Positions 43,858-57,904 are shown, counted from the stretch's first letter. The stretch: DNA of 64,000 nucleotides from Puffinus mauretanicus (GCA_023333565.1 JAJKFH010002767.1:1-64000), one strand, 5' to 3'. Notes: a model not told the origin generated them from the letters alone. Made by a program: numbers and translations.

Positions 43858-46800
43858 CTTCCTGAGAAACAGCTGACAGAAGACCTGATCTGTGAAGATT
43901 ATGTCCTGCTGACCACAGTGCTATAGGATGGGAATTTCAGAAAAAATCCTCTTGGGCACAATCCTGCACCAGAAATGGCCAGCACTGACAGGATAAAGCC
44001 TTTCTTATCTAGGGGAAGTCTTCTTCCCCGTACAGCTGGAAGAGCAGAAATGACCTTTCCTGTGTAAAAACACCCAGAGCTACCAGGGAGGGTCACTATT
44101 GATCAACCATAGTCCTCGGCTTACTAATTGCAGAGTCTTGTTCTGCACATGAATGTGTAGCAGATCCTCTTTCTTTTTGATTATCTCTGTGTAATTTAGA
44201 AATAGCTGAAGATCGGATGTGGACCAGTGCACATCATTATTGCCAATATGAGTTTAAATTGCTCTCCTTGAATTATTTGGCTTTACTTATCTTCTTCACC
44301 CTTCCTTTAATTTTTTGCTGGTTTAGGGTCAGATGCCGCCATTCCCACGGAGGGTGAGCAGGTCGTGCTTATAAGAGCAGGTCCACTCCAGTCTGTGGAG
44401 TTCATTTAGTTTAAATGTTAGAACAGTTAGGCTGAAATGACAAAGTTTAAGAAAAGTCATCTTTGCCTCTCTCTGAAGATGCTTTACAAGCATGTCCTGG
44501 CCTTTACCCTAGGCATTTTCACAACTTTTAAGAAAAAAACTCATACGTAAATCAAATGCCAGAAGCAATGCACACTTGGAAAGGGTTTCACTTCACCAGT
44601 CCTCAGCTGCCTAAAAATACAGTGCCCAGGCAAAGCCAGTTGTTCCTGAACTGGGCACCTGCTCTGTGGTGGGTGGCAGGGGGCTGTGCAAAGGGACCGT
44701 CCTTTCAATTCAATCACTGATTCCAGCAGCTACAGCCTGGAGTAGCAAATGAGCCGAAGATCTTTCTCTGATCAGGGAGGCTGGTAATGCAGTAAATGGA
44801 AATGCAAGTTTTTATCATGCCATCCACTGCATGCTGGTTCCCCGTGGGAAGGTGCCTGGAGGGGCAGTTGCAGAGCACCTTTGGTGGGTGCATGATGACT
44901 TCAGGCAGAGCAGGTAACAGCCCTCGTGCCAGAGCAAGTTGTGCACCAGGGGAGTCCTTGTTCAGCAGAGCCGCCAGACCCATGCCGATGTCCATCAGTG
45001 CCAAAGGAAGAGCCCTCTGTAATGACGGGGTGGAACTGCACTTCAAAGTCATCAACAAAAAGTAAGGCTCTGAACCGGCTCCCTCGGACCTGCTTCTGTA
45101 GGTACCTGCCTCATGTTTTCTTCCAAAGTGTTCCAACTGGGACAGCGTCCCAACAGGGAGGTTTCTGCTTTTCTCCCTCTTTCTGCCCAGCGGTGCAGTG
45201 ATTACAAACCAAAGATCTAGCAGCAGCTGCCTGTGCCTGTTTCTAATCTCCACTCCATCACTGGGGAACTGCACCCTGTACACCGAGCTTTTTAAAAGAA
45301 AATAAATTCACTGGGTTCTCTTGATTTGTCTTCTAGTTCTTGAAATATTCTTTGCTGGCAGGGGGTAGTTTCTCCCTTCACCTCTAAGTGAGAACTGATG
45401 TTTTCGTTTTTCCTTGTTATTCTAGGACATACAAATTTAAGCAAAACACTAAAAGCAATACTGGTATTGCTGATGCCCTTTTAAGCAATGCATTTTCTAA
45501 TCCATTTATTGCAAGAGCAAAGAAGCAATGTCTTTTAGTGACTACAACTGATGCCTGAGTGCCCTTCTCAGATCTATCAATTCCTACTTCTGGCTGTTAC
45601 GGACATCCTAGCTTTGCCCTCGGAGGTGACGGTAGGGCACTCTCCAGAAGAAGCTCCCTCTATTTCGTGCTGCTGGAAGTGACGGGTGAGCTGGAAGCCC
45701 GTGCAGCGCTGCCAGACCTTGGGGCTACAGCCAGGCTGCCTCCGTCTGCCTGGGGCCGCGCTGGCGGCAGGGACTGAACTGGATGATGCTGGTCATCCAG
45801 AGAAGGGGATATTGCAGAAATTACCAGAGTGAACGTGTAGCCATGTCTTGTTCATGACGAGAAGAGTATGTCTGGTTATTACCCAGCCTTTGCTAAGTGT
45901 ACCAACTAATGGAGCGAGAGACATGAAAGATTTCCATCGCCCACCTGGAGTGTAATTCAAACCTACCCTGAGGGAGGTCATGCTAAGTAAGATGAATTTC
46001 TATCTTTCCTTTCTTTTACAATACCAACCTTTGGCTTCTAAAAAGTTACTTGAACAGTGATAGTTTGATGGTAGCTGGGTGCCTTGATGAACTTCCTAAA
46101 TCCTGAGGGCTACAGATGTGTCAGATCTTGCAGGAGCCGGTAGAGACAAATACATATTTTTCGGTCCTCCTTTTTGAATAAAGCTCTGGGTTTAAACACT
46201 GTAGTCAAGGGAAAGCATTTTGTGAATCTTTCTGTGATGGAAACGGAACTACTCAGTTCTAATTACAATAAGGTCATGTCGTTGCTGCGTTTTTAAGTCT
46301 CTGTTTTCCAACAGACACTTTTCTACCTTTCTATACCACACTCATTACTACCTGCGGACAAAATGGTAGGATGCCAGCCTGGAAGTAAGGGCCAGATCAG
46401 AGAACTTCCATTTTTTCAGATAAAAGGATTGGTTCTGCAGATATACAGTCCCTTACATCAGAGAGGATGTCACTTGAGGAAGACCTGCGAGATCAGACTT
46501 CCCAAGCCCATAGCAGCACATCTCAGCCACTTTTCCTGATTCCTCTCACTCCAGGTTTTCTCCAAATATCTTTTTCTTTTTTAACCTCTTACTTTTCGGA
46601 TATCAAGTGTCACTTCCTCAAATCTTAAGTAAATGCTGGTTTTGCAGCACGCCCTCCAAGAGATCAGGTGTTTTTTCCTACCAGCAAAAAGCTGTGCCCA
46701 TTCTGCATCCCAGACCAGTCCTCATTGACTTGGGAGACTTGGGGGTGAGACCCTGAGTCTGCAGAAGCTCAGATCAAGCAGCATGAAGGACACCCAGACT

Positions 46801-49800
46801 TTTTCTGTAACTCTCTGCTCTGATGCTCGAAGGCCAGAAGAAATTGGCTTTCCCCCAAGGCTCTCTCTCGCAAGCCAATCTCTCCCCCTGACGTTCAAAC
46901 ATCCCACCTTGGCTCGTGGGCTCCTCCCTCAGCAAGGCTGGAAGAGGAACCTTTCCAGAAAACACTAAAGGCAGGCAGGCTTGGGGCTGTCTCCCAGCTC
47001 AGCACTTCACTTCAGCTTCCCCGCTTCTGAATAAAGCTGAATTATGGGACATTTTACAGCTCTTGATTTTGGAAACTGCCTCTGCCTTCATGGGAGGTAA
47101 ACGTAATGTTTTCTTCCATCATGGACTGTGGGATTGTCCGAGGGTTGGGAGAGTCAACAAAATCTCAGATTCTGCAAATGTTTTGAAACAGAAGGTATTT
47201 TAAAGTGTTTTTTAAAGCCTTGCACAGTAAGGTTTTAATCTAATTGAGCAATTTTGAAATAAATTTTGTTGCCAGTAAAATGTAACCCTAAATATTCAAA
47301 AGCAAGAGATCTTTCCAAGTTACAAGCAGCTCATTAATGTCCTTTTAATAGGCTTTGTGAGCACAACCTGAGCATCAGAAAGATATGCGTGTTCCCTAAT
47401 AAGGCCCTTCCTGATGACAAATAAGAGCTGCAATGGTTTGTGTTTCAATTCCCGTGCCTTAATCGCTTCAGCTACATGAAGAGCTCCGCTAGCAGGCTGG
47501 AGAAATTGTGTCCAGTCAACAGATGTCAGTGTGTTCATTCCCACGGAGTCCAGTGCTGCATCCAAGCCCGGCTGACCATCAGGGACCAGACCGAGCGCCC
47601 AGCTCTCCACCGCAGAGATGGCATGTACCCTTGGTAAGACACCATCTCTGCCTTCGCCTGTGCCAGAGTCTGGGACAGAAGTAATAAAGGACTGTCGAAT
47701 AAGGGAATGCTGCTTTTTCAAAGAGTGAAAATTTTATTGCTGGAGTGAAAAATAAAGACTTTTTCCTTTGATTGGATCAGCTATACAATCAATATTTTTA
47801 GAGATATAATAGGAAATAAACTTTTTGCACTGTTCTGCAAAAACAAAATTGAAAACTGCTGAAAAAAATAATTTTGAAATCTTGAAATAAAAAACGTATG
47901 AATAATATAATTAATTTACTAAAAACTGATGGACGTGAAAGAGAAATTTTTTTTCAAAAGTATGACTGTTTACAAGAAATACCAAATTAAGCTAGCAAAT
48001 TATGCAAAGGTGTGAAAATACATTTCCCTCCAGAATTACAGGACACACCTCTGACAATATCTGTGCACATCTGGATCGGTTTTTAGAGGAATCCATTCAC
48101 AGCAAAGTTTCAAGAGATTTTCAGGGAGTTTGGCCCCGGAGTCATTCTGGCAGCAACATCCCTGTGAGTGCTGTGTGGCATGGAGCCAGCGAGTCCCTCC
48201 CAGGGGTGGGCAGCAAACGAGCGTGCATGCAATTAACCAAATTTCCCTATCCCTACCTTGCGACTAGTGATGGTTTAACCGTTTTTGGCAAGCCAAAACC
48301 ACCCTGCCCGAGCCAGCCATCCAGCTGGAGAGGTTTCACCCACGGATGTAGCTGGGAAGCTGTGGACGGCTGACAACCGTTAACTCCTGGAGAGCCGTGG
48401 TTGCACCCGCATCCCATGGCTTGAGCCACCAATTTCCCAGCTTGTTCTTGGCACTACCGCTTTCCCTGGCTGTCATTTCTCCTATCCCAAAAAATGCTGC
48501 TGTGACCAGAGACTGCTCTAACTGGGGTTTTTTTCCTCAGTTTTTCATCTTCAAAGTTTCTAAAGACATTAGCACCGTGCAGGGCTGACAAGATGAATTC
48601 TGACAAAAGATAATTGCATGAATCCTTTGTAGCCGAGAACTTACAGTGCCTCGACACTGTCAGTTCCCATTTCATTCAAACGTGCGTGTCAAAGCTGCCC
48701 GGCACACATAGGGTGACCGGCAGTGCTCGGCCAAAGACTTTGAGGATCGGAGCCCATGTGCACTCATGGGTTTTTTTCACGGAACGGAGGCGGGCGGATG
48801 GAAATTTTGGGGCCAAGGTTCATCTCAAGCAAGTTAATGCCGCACTCAAGGGACTGGCATGTGGAGATGCTGTAGTCAGAGCGGGAGCAGCAGCCGTAGC
48901 TAGGGGTAGCAGGAACCACCCCGTGTGATGCAGCCTCTTCTCCTCCCGCGACGGGGAGGAGCTCCACAGGGGGAAGCTGGCCGCTCTGGCAGCACCGGCA
49001 CGGCTCCTGGTGGCACTGCGGGGCTTGGCGTGGGACCGGGCTCCAACACAGCACCACTGTTCCTGCAGAGGAAAAAACACACACTCAAAAAAACCCCCAA
49101 AAGCCCAAAGAAATGTGGTGCCTGCGTTTCCAGATGGAGGCGTGGAGACATGGGGACAATTTTCTGCCTCTTCAGGCGCCTCTTTCGGAAGAGCCTGGCC
49201 AGGGTGGGAGGTCGGTGTCCAAGGCTTTCATTGCTCTCAAGACTGGTGATGTCTCCCACAACAGAAGTTTCGCAGTTTTACCCAAGTAAATATTTTTAAC
49301 AAAATCCATTGTCTGTAGCCTTCTCTTGGATGTAAGTGGTCACGGACCCTGCTGCTTTAGGGTTATTTCTCAATGATCCTAATTGATGGTTCTCCATCCA
49401 GGAGCATGGACCTTGATTAACTATTAGCTTTAATGAGAATGCTGAACGGTGGTTTTGTTTGCTTGCTCTGGCTGTTAGCCAGTTGAAGTGGGCCACAAAT
49501 TTTTCAGCCATTTTGCTGGAAAACACCGATTTCATCTGAACAAGGAGCTCTTAGCATATGTGTTCATTTTGAGAAATTCAGAAATTTCCACATGAGAAAC
49601 TTTCAAAACATATTCCCAATTTTGGAATCTTCACTTTAAAACATACCAGAGCAGCAGTTTGAGATTCCTTTTTTGGGGGGGAGGGGTTCCCCAAATAGTT
49701 CCGTTATTTTGGATAGTTCCATTATCCATTATGCATGCCACATAAGCTCACAAGATGTTGTGAAGTGATATGGAGAAATAAAAATAATCATATTTGAAAG

Positions 49801-52068
49801 GGCTTCACTTCCCCATGAAGTGCCATGGTTGTAGAATGCCAATTTTCCTGGGCCAATGGCTCCCCACGGCACCTCTAGAAATACTTGATTTCACTCCGAG
49901 TCAGGAGGATGACAAATTTCGAAACCTCGATGTTTTCCTTAAATCAGAAATTCCAGATTTTGCCTGGCCGTGCGGCTTGCCACGCTCCACCTGCCGGGCA
50001 GCCCGTTTGCATTAATGGTGCTGATCACCGCCTTCATTGCCAGAGAAGCTGGGGAGTGGCTGCTCGAGAAAGCATTTCTCCCACTTCCAAGAAAAATGTC
50101 ACTTTACCATTTAAATGTCCGTGTTTTCTTACGTTGTCTCAAGATTTCCTCTTTTAAAGAGCTGGTCTCCTGCAGCCCCTTGCAGCTTTGTGTTCCCCCT
50201 GCGTAACCTTCCTTCTCCCCAGATCAGCGCTGTTGTCCGAGCCCCGACCGGTGTCAGGGAAGGCACAGGAGTGAGGAAGGCTGCTGCCGGTCTGGGGGTC
50301 CGCCCACTGCCCGGCTCCCCCCAGCCCTGCCGGGCAGCGCAGCACCTGCCCAGCCTGCCCTGCCACCAGAGCGAGGGCTGGCCGGCTCCCAGGGGTCTTG
50401 CTTCCCCAGGTGATGCCTCCTGCTTGGTGATGGGCGCATCGACACCCGCGGCGTGCGCTTCGGCTCGTTGGGGTCACGGACACCCCGGGACTGACGTGTA
50501 ATTGCTGGTTTCTTGCTTCAGTAAAATTTGGAAAAACAGGTAGAAGAAACACAGCTCTTTGCTTTCCTCTGCTATCATACTTAGTCAATTCATTAACTTT
50601 ACTCTCTCCCGTGCCTACCTCCAGTTAGCCGTTAATTTCAGGTGCTAAAAATGTAATTTAATAACTGCACGAGACCAAGAGGGAGAATATAATTCACTTC
50701 TCTGCCTCTTAGGGGACCTGTACATAAAGCAAATGAACCCAGACTTGCAGTTATATAGAAGTTGGTTTTAGTAGGGGGAAAAAAATCAGTATAAGCAGAC
50801 AACTGGCAAACCCAACTATCAGAAATTACGAGCCCTAATGTACTTAGTCAAAGACACTCTATCTCCAGCTGAAAGGGCTGGAATTTGTCAAACAGGCATA
50901 ATTAGAACTTGATAAAGTGCTGCAGTGCTGCAGCATAATGCATGCAACGATGTGGCCTTGATATAAAGCCCTTTCCCTTCCCCACTGAATCCCTTCTGCA
51001 TCCTCAGATTTATGCAGCGGCTTGGCCACAGTTAAGCAAAAGGAACAGTTAAGAGCTGACAGAAACATGCCCGATGATAACTCCAGGTTTAACCCAAAAA
51101 GAAGGAAAATCTATGGATGCCCATTCAAGCTGAAACTCTAAGAAATCATTAGTAAGCCAAGTTCAATGATGATGACAAAAGAAATTTAAGGACGAAATGG
51201 AATTATTGGCATTTGCTTAAATTTGCCAGTTTCGACAGCACAGGAAAAAGATCTGTGCTGGGGAGCTTGCAGAGGAAAATACAATTTAGGGGATGGATGC
51301 AGCGGTGGGTTGGCAAGCGTTGAAATGGCAGACGCAGACTGATCCTCTGCCGGCATCGGCTGTGCTGAGCTTTCCCGGTCACAGGCGGCTCCTGGCCAGG
51401 GCCAGGGGCGAAACCTCCATCCATCCTCCAGTTCATGTGCACAGGAGGGAGTAGCCACCTCCTAAGATGTCTTGAACCCGGGGTGACTGGAGTCCAAGTC
51501 CCTCCTCATCAGCAAACCTGCAGTGGGACCAATGCGACGCAGCTGTGGCACGTTACCCATCTCCTGACACAGGATGCGATCCTGCCTGTTGGCCCAAATT
51601 TTCACCGTCCTTCCTCAGATCAATGAGGTGCTCTTGTGCTTCCGCCACGTGGATGCCTTGTTGCTGGGTTGGGTGATCTCTGTTATTTCTTTCGCTGAAA
51701 ATTAGAAGCAGATTAAGCAAGGTGCTATCTTGAAGTTCAGCCCAGGTGAGATTCATGCACAGCTGTTTGCTTCCCTGTTTTGGCACTTTTAATGTCCGTA
51801 CGTATGGATCGGCTTCCCCAGCAAAGCAGGAAAACTCTGTATCTCAAATCCTTATGAAATGTCAGGCTTTGGCTTTATTTTAAAATGGATTGCCCAGAAG
51901 CTATGGGATGGTCTGTAAAACCAGTTCTCCATCTATGAGAAACTAAGCAAAGGAAAGACTTCTGCCTAATTTTAGACTTTCTGTTTTAGTTTCAGTTTTA
52001 AATTTTTGAAGAGCTTTTATAGGCTCCGTATCAAATAATAAAAAAGTTACTTCAAAATGGCAGACAGA
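43858..52068. other. Unique intergenic sequence, no gene seen
   Basis: No repeat family or supported exon recognised in this 8.2 kb. AT-rich blocks (for example 47720-48000) alternate with GC-richer patches (48880-49060, 50210-50480). A 133-codon minus-strand frame at 47320-47721 is treated under findings. Confidence 0.45.
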
Positions 52069-52885
52069 TTAATTTAAGCTTTATTGATAAAGTATTCTAC
52101 AGTTCTTCCTGCAAAAACAAGCTATTTTTTTAATTAAGCATTTTAATATTTACAAGAAAAATATACATCATTATTATTATTTTTTACTTGGTCTGTAATG
52201 TTGCATCTTTAATTTGTTTGAGCTAAAGCTAGTCAGTTTTAGAGCTAAGGCTTTTGTCTAACCCAGAAAACCCGTTCCAGTGTTGGAAAGCCCCTTTGCT
52301 GACCGTTCCTGGAGGATATTGGATTGGACAGACTACTGGCTGTAACCAGTCTGTCCCCCTCTTCCTCCCTTGATTTCATTTCAAGTGTTGTCATCTTACA
52401 TTTTTCCTCTGTTTCTCTGGGGACGGTGTGCGGAGGCTCCGGCGGGGTTGGTAGGACCATGCTGTTGCAGAGCAGTGATGGGCAGATGCAAACAGTGATC
52501 CAGCCAGCCAGCTCTGCAGGGATGCCGAGGAGGCAACAGCTCCCCTTCACCCTGCCTGTGGTTACACATCACTCCTTCCTCGTGATTTTGGACATTTCTT
52601 TTGCTCTCAGCCAGGATTATGAATTTCAGAGGGCGTCTTATCTCGTAAGGACACTTTCAGGGTAAGGATGGCAGGGAAAGGCTTTCAGTCTATTTATTTA
52701 TTTATTTGTTTTCCTTTTCTTTAAGGGCCATCAACCATTCAATCAAAGTGTCTGTACAGGAAGGGTCTCGTCCTGACGCTCCTCCTCTTCTCCCCCACCC
52801 CCAGGGACAGGCAAGACACTAAAAATGATGGATTGTCCTCCCACTCAGACATCAGACAAGCTGTTTACAGTGTGGTGTAAAGCCT
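52069..52885. other. Unique AT-rich sequence with small simple repeats
   Basis: Contains (ATT)n at about 52169-52181 and (TTTA)n at about 52690-52708. The 52069-52245 part is rich in TTAAT/TTAATTAA cores. No exon recognised. Confidence 0.5.
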
Positions 52886-55380
52886 CGCACCGGGGGGAAC
52901 GCTTGTCCGCCCTGGAAGAGAGATGGATGCTGTAGGGGCATGCAGGGAGACAGGAGACGGGGAGGGGCAGGGTGCTGCTGGGTGGACGAAGACATGGCCG
53001 TTCTGGGGCCAGCAGGAGGGTGGAGGTTGGGACTTTGGGGTGAAGACATGTCTTCTGGGGCAATCCTGGAGAGCGTTGGACCTCTGCAGCCTGTGGGGTG
53101 GGTTCACCTGCAGACATGTGTACGTACACATGTGTACATAAACCTCCAGACACATCATCTTATCACCTAACTTCTCTGCTGCTTCTCATTACTGCTTTAC
53201 AATGGCAAAAAAAGCCTTCTACTCACACCTCCCTGCTAATTGTCTTATTTCTACAATGGTCTGTACTTGAACAAAATCTGGGACATTTAATAAGCAATAT
53301 AATCCATTTCTTACAAAATATGTTGCATTTGTTCCTCCTTGATCAGTAGAGTAACCGCTTGCCCTTTTTTTCCCCGTGATTTTAAACCTCCCCCTTGCTT
53401 AATTCAGTGAAGAAGCTGGAGCAGACTTGAGAAACTTAAAAAGCATCAAAACAGTTAATTGACTTCATTTCCGTACTTAGAGCTCTGCCAAGAGCCAGCC
53501 AGTGTCCCCTAATCTGCAAGCCCTGTGCAGAAAGGGGGACTTGTGGTGCACCCAGGGGACGTTCTCCTGCTCTTCACCAGCTGACCACCACTCACCTCCC
53601 CCAGCAGTTCGTTGGTCTACGCGCTCCTGTCCTCTAATCAGATTTAAATGTATGCGTGGTGCTTCCTGCCTTCCTTTGGCAAGCAATGAAGGGGACCATC
53701 TTGGTCGTACTAGTCTTCTCATGAGGGCTGGACTTACAAAGCTGGAGTGCTTAATCTGGGGACCAGTCCTTTGCAGCTCTGTGCAACCACACTGAAAAGC
53801 AAGTGTGCACACGCAGAGCTTCTTTGGTTCAGCTGTTGACATTGCTCAACAGACTTCATTCAATGGGGCATCAAATGGTCCTGCCATAGGACACAAACAT
53901 GTTCATCCACTTTGCACATGGCTTACTTGACAGAAGCCGTCAGGTGGTGGTTTTAGCTGGGCCCCAGTTCCACTGGAAAATGATAACTTGGGGCTCCAAA
54001 GTTCCCCAGGTATGTGGGGAACCACCTTACCTAACTGCAACCTTTCCATGAAAATTGGGCTACACACTTAAAGCTGTTTCTTCCAGAAGAGGGACCGTAA
54101 ACCAGAACCTGTGACAGGCTGGAGCAGTGCTGCTCTTGGGGCAACGGGGCACCCCATGAGAGTGTGTGTGCTGGGGATCCCAACCACAGACTTACCGGCA
54201 ATGTCGTATATTCTTCTCTAAACCTGCAGCAGCACCAGGAACAGTGAAATCTCCAAAGGCTCCACAGCCAGACCTGAATGCTTCTACCCTGAATGTCAGG
54301 TGCTGGCATTAATAAGGATTAATATGGTGTTGCCTGCAACGAAATTTGTTTGCTTGACTCCTACTAGAGTTGGAGGAAGCTGAGCCCTGCGTTTCTCGAA
54401 GGTCTGCGTTTCTTGTTGGAATGCCTTCATCTGGTTGGCAGAGAACTTCTCCCACACTAATAAATAAAAATAAGTTCATAATTCATTTTAATAAAACAAT
54501 TATTCTTTTTAATTAAGATAAGCCTTACACACATTTGCGAGCAGTTCCTCTATGCCTATTTGAGAACAACTTGCCATGAGAGACTCCTATCAGCACTGAT
54601 TTTGCAACAAGTAATATGGTCTTTGTCACTTAACTCAGAAGTCCCTATTGGCTTTAGCACAGTGAAGCATTAAGGAAATGAAATATTTTTAAAAAATGCA
54701 TACCCTGAAGTTTGATTTGTTGAAAGCTTTTCTTGAACTGACAAGCTACACGCCGTGTCTACGAAACCCACTGGGAACTTTCAAAACTTGAGCAGCAGTT
54801 TCTAATCACTGACTATCATTAGCATTTTAGTGAATAGATTTTTGATAAGAAAAATCTTTGCCCTGTGAAAAAAAACACACTGACATTTTAGTGCAAACAG
54901 AGCTTCTCTTTTAATTATTCCTTTAGCTATCCTCTGGGTGCCGGGTGCCGCAGTGAGTCCTGAAAGTTCCCCAGCAAGGGAATACAGTGCTCTGGCAACA
55001 AATGCTGCCACTATGCCAAAACATCATACTGTCACTTATATATTACTACACCGTGGGATATGTCTTCTGCCATGCACGGCGGTGAGGCAGAGGGTGGGTT
55101 CCCAGTGTGGACAACACACCTAGATTTCTGGTGGACCTGACAGCAGCTGAGCTGTGCCAGCACCATTGCACTGCCGCCTGTTAGCACTGGCTGCTGCATC
55201 AGTAGACCAGAGCAGAGCAAATGGGACCTCTAATTAAGGGCACTACTGGGAAGTACACACCAGGGCAAGTTCTGCAGAGAAAGCTTTGGCCATTTCAAGC
55301 TGGAGGGCCAAATAGATAGACTATAGGGGACACGATGAGGAAATGCGGAGGAATTTCAGTGCAGAATTTCTGAAGAATGG
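52886..55380. other. Unique intergenic sequence, no gene seen
   Basis: Holds the 20-bp perfect palindrome at 53114-53133. No repeat family or exon otherwise recognised. Confidence 0.5.
53114..53133. repeat. 20-bp perfect palindrome (ACATGTGTACGTACACATGT)
   Basis: Reads identically on both strands with no spacer and does not extend further. It is followed by a second GTGTACAT, so it may be a byproduct of a decayed (TG)n/(CA)n-like stretch. Confidence 0.9.
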
Positions 55381-55394
55381 AGAAATCTCATTAA

Positions 55395-55500
55395 CACTGC
55401 AGTGGAAAGAATAATGAGTTGGTACTATTTCTCTGGGCTTTCAAGGAGTATTTGACAACATCTCTCACAAAACGTTCAGAAAACTGGCCATGAAGTTCAG
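55395..55500 (+). mobile_element. Possible very old LINE reverse-transcriptase fragment
   Basis: TTTCTCTGGGCTTTCAAGGA and then TTTGACAACATCTCTCACAA resemble a decayed motif A region of CR1-type RT (D-F-S-x-A-F-D-x-x-S-H), followed by a lysine/leucine-rich stretch. Frame shifts are needed to read it, so the assignment is tentative. Confidence 0.3.
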
Positions 55501-55880
55501 AGGAGATGTGCTGTTACAAGTTACAGGCAGAAAGCCAGAAGCAAGAGTAAACTGTCAGACCAGTTTGTTTCTTCCACGGGGCCCTGGAGTACAAACAGTA
55601 GCATGGCAGGCAGTAAAATATGCAACTGGCTTTATATATTTCAGAGACTCAGCTCTGAAGGTGTCTGTGAGGCACAGAGAACAGCCAGATAAATGAATAC
55701 TGCGATAGCCAGAGCAACCCGTAGTTTACCAGTGGTACCACCCTCTGCTTTGGAAGGAGCTTACACATTGCTTGGCTGTAACTGGAGCCACTCAGAGGAA
55801 AAATGCACTGCAGTAGCCAGGAAGGCAAACAGAAAAGCTGCCCGAGGAGCAGCAGTTGCATGGAGGAGGTTTTGGAAAAA
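55501..55880. other. Unique sequence, no gene seen
   Basis: Nothing recognised. The last 20 bases grade into the purine-rich array. Confidence 0.5.
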
Positions 55881-55985
55881 AGGGAAGGGAAGGGAAGGGA
55901 AGGGAAGGGAAGGGAAGGGAAGGGAAGGGAAGGGAAGGGAAGGGAAGGGAAGGGAAGGGAAGGGAAGGGAAGGGAAGGGAAGGGA
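55881..55985 (+). repeat. Perfect (AGGGA)21 array
   Basis: Twenty-one uninterrupted AGGGA units (105 bp), purine-only on the plus strand. The units are identical, so the tract is probably polymorphic. The strand can in principle form triplex or G-quadruplex structures. Frames through it are open on both strands but are not proteins. Confidence 0.97.
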
Positions 55986-57904
55986 AAGCTTCAGCCCCGC
56001 CACGGCTGGCTGATGCTCCCTGCTTGTGTCTGCAGGACCAGGGAGACCTGGCAGAAGTGAAGAAAAATCCCAGTGCTATGGAGGTCATCCCCAGATGAGG
56101 GGAACTGATGAATGAAGCAGAGCCAGGACCGAACTGAATACCGAGCCATGATTCCACATGGCTGAACGGTCACTGTGCCCCTGCCACAACCCCTGCAGCC
56201 CCGACGGCTCACAGCAGAACAGCAGTTAGCACGGGTGAGACACAGCCCAAGCGGGCTGCCAGCCCCTCTCCAGCACCCCCCGCTGGGGTGCGCACCCTTC
56301 GCGCATCTCACCGTGTATGAACACTGTGAACTGCAACACGTTTTCCCAGCCTCTTGGTAGGAAAACATCACTCTGCTGGGCTGGGGGAGAGCTCTTGCAT
56401 TACTTCAGGTAATCAGAACATCGTGTCATGTCTCCCCCCAAAAAATAACTACTCTGTTATTTTTAGAAATTATTGTAAGAGTGGGGCCAAAGGAGAGATG
56501 GGGCAAGTGCTCTGTGATGTGAACGCAGCTGTGCTGCAAAACAGTCTTTGGTTTTCACCAGTCTGGTGCTTAGCAAGAACTAATACCATAGTAGGGGCTG
56601 GGGCTGGGGGAAGTGGCAGCTTCACCAAAAGCAATGCTGGGTTTTGTTGAGATGTGCCTGGCGACGTCTGTGTGGAGGGCAGGACAAAGGGAGAAACCCT
56701 GACTGTGGAGAAGGCACCAGGAAGACCATCAGGGAGGCCTGTTCCCTCCCAGCATGTGCCTGAGCCTGGCCAGGTGGTTAGAGCTGCCTTGGGCAGCCTT
56801 TCTCCTGAAACTTCTGTGCCTCAGGGCATCAGCTGCCAGAAGGGGAGAGGAGAAATCAGCCCTGATCGGCTGGGTTTTATGGGCATCCACTACATGGTTT
56901 CTGGTTCTTCTGGAGTCCTAAGGAGGTCAACCACAGTCTGCTCCTTTTCTTTGTAACTGGGTCCACCTGCAGCCTCCTCTTCACTCTGTTGGAGTCCCTG
57001 GCTCTTCTGCCTTGGGTGCTGGGACTGCCGTCCCTTCGCCTCTTCTTCTCCCTCCCATCAGCAGCCATTTACCTTCTGCTTGCTGACATTTCTGGGCCAA
57101 GGAAAGCAGCTGTACTCTGCGCAGCACAAACAAGGCGAGGAGAGGATCTGTCCTCCTCTGGCAGCATCTCCCAGTCCAGTGTAGACACGGGCTGCGGGCA
57201 CCGCTGCCGGTCACTGGCTGTGCCGGAGACAACAGGCCGAAGGCTTGTGCGGCTCAGCAGCTCCGCCCTGCCTACCTTCATCCACCCCGTCCCTGCCTGC
57301 GATGGGCAATGCGCCTCGTTGGGCCGGGAACAGCGACGAGCCAGCAGAGCGGTGGGAGCAGCACCGAATGGGATAAAGTGAGGACCTGGATGGTGCAAGG
57401 TCCTGCACGTAGCAGGCAAGGTGCTCGTCCGAAGTCGCCTGACTCACCTTTGGCTTCCTGAGGGAAAACATGGCTTCCAAGGGCTGCTTTATGCCCGGGG
57501 CCGGCCCCAGCCCTGCCCGCGGCAGGGGATGCCTCTCCCCGGGGTCCTGGCTCGCCATGAGGGGAGGGAATGGAGGGTCCGGAGGGGACACGGTGGGGCA
57601 GGCCAGACTGTTGTGTGGGGTCTGACCGCTCTTTCCCAGGGAGATGGGGGGCTTTGGGGCCCAGCAGGAGGAGGGAGAGGGGATGGCTGGGGGCAAAGCG
57701 CCACGGCCAGGAATTTTTGAGGAAGGTGAAGAAGGATGACGCACGAAGAGCTCGCAACTCCTTCTCCCCGCCACCTCTGCCGCCATGTGCCCAACCTGCC
57801 CGCTGCTGCGCGGCCGCCCTCCCTCTTGACAGGGAGGAGGCGAGGCGCTGACAGTGCTCGGTGGAGAAAAAGGGATGGGAAAGAGGGAGAGGCTGCAATC
57901 CCCG

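Noticed and set aside
47430..47465. tRNA B-box-like sequence (GTTTCAATTCCCG)
   Set aside because: No A box at the proper distance and no cloverleaf can be drawn.
55761..56098. Frames through the AGGGA array (KGREGKGREG or PSLPFPSLPF types)
   Set aside because: Pure microsatellite translation.
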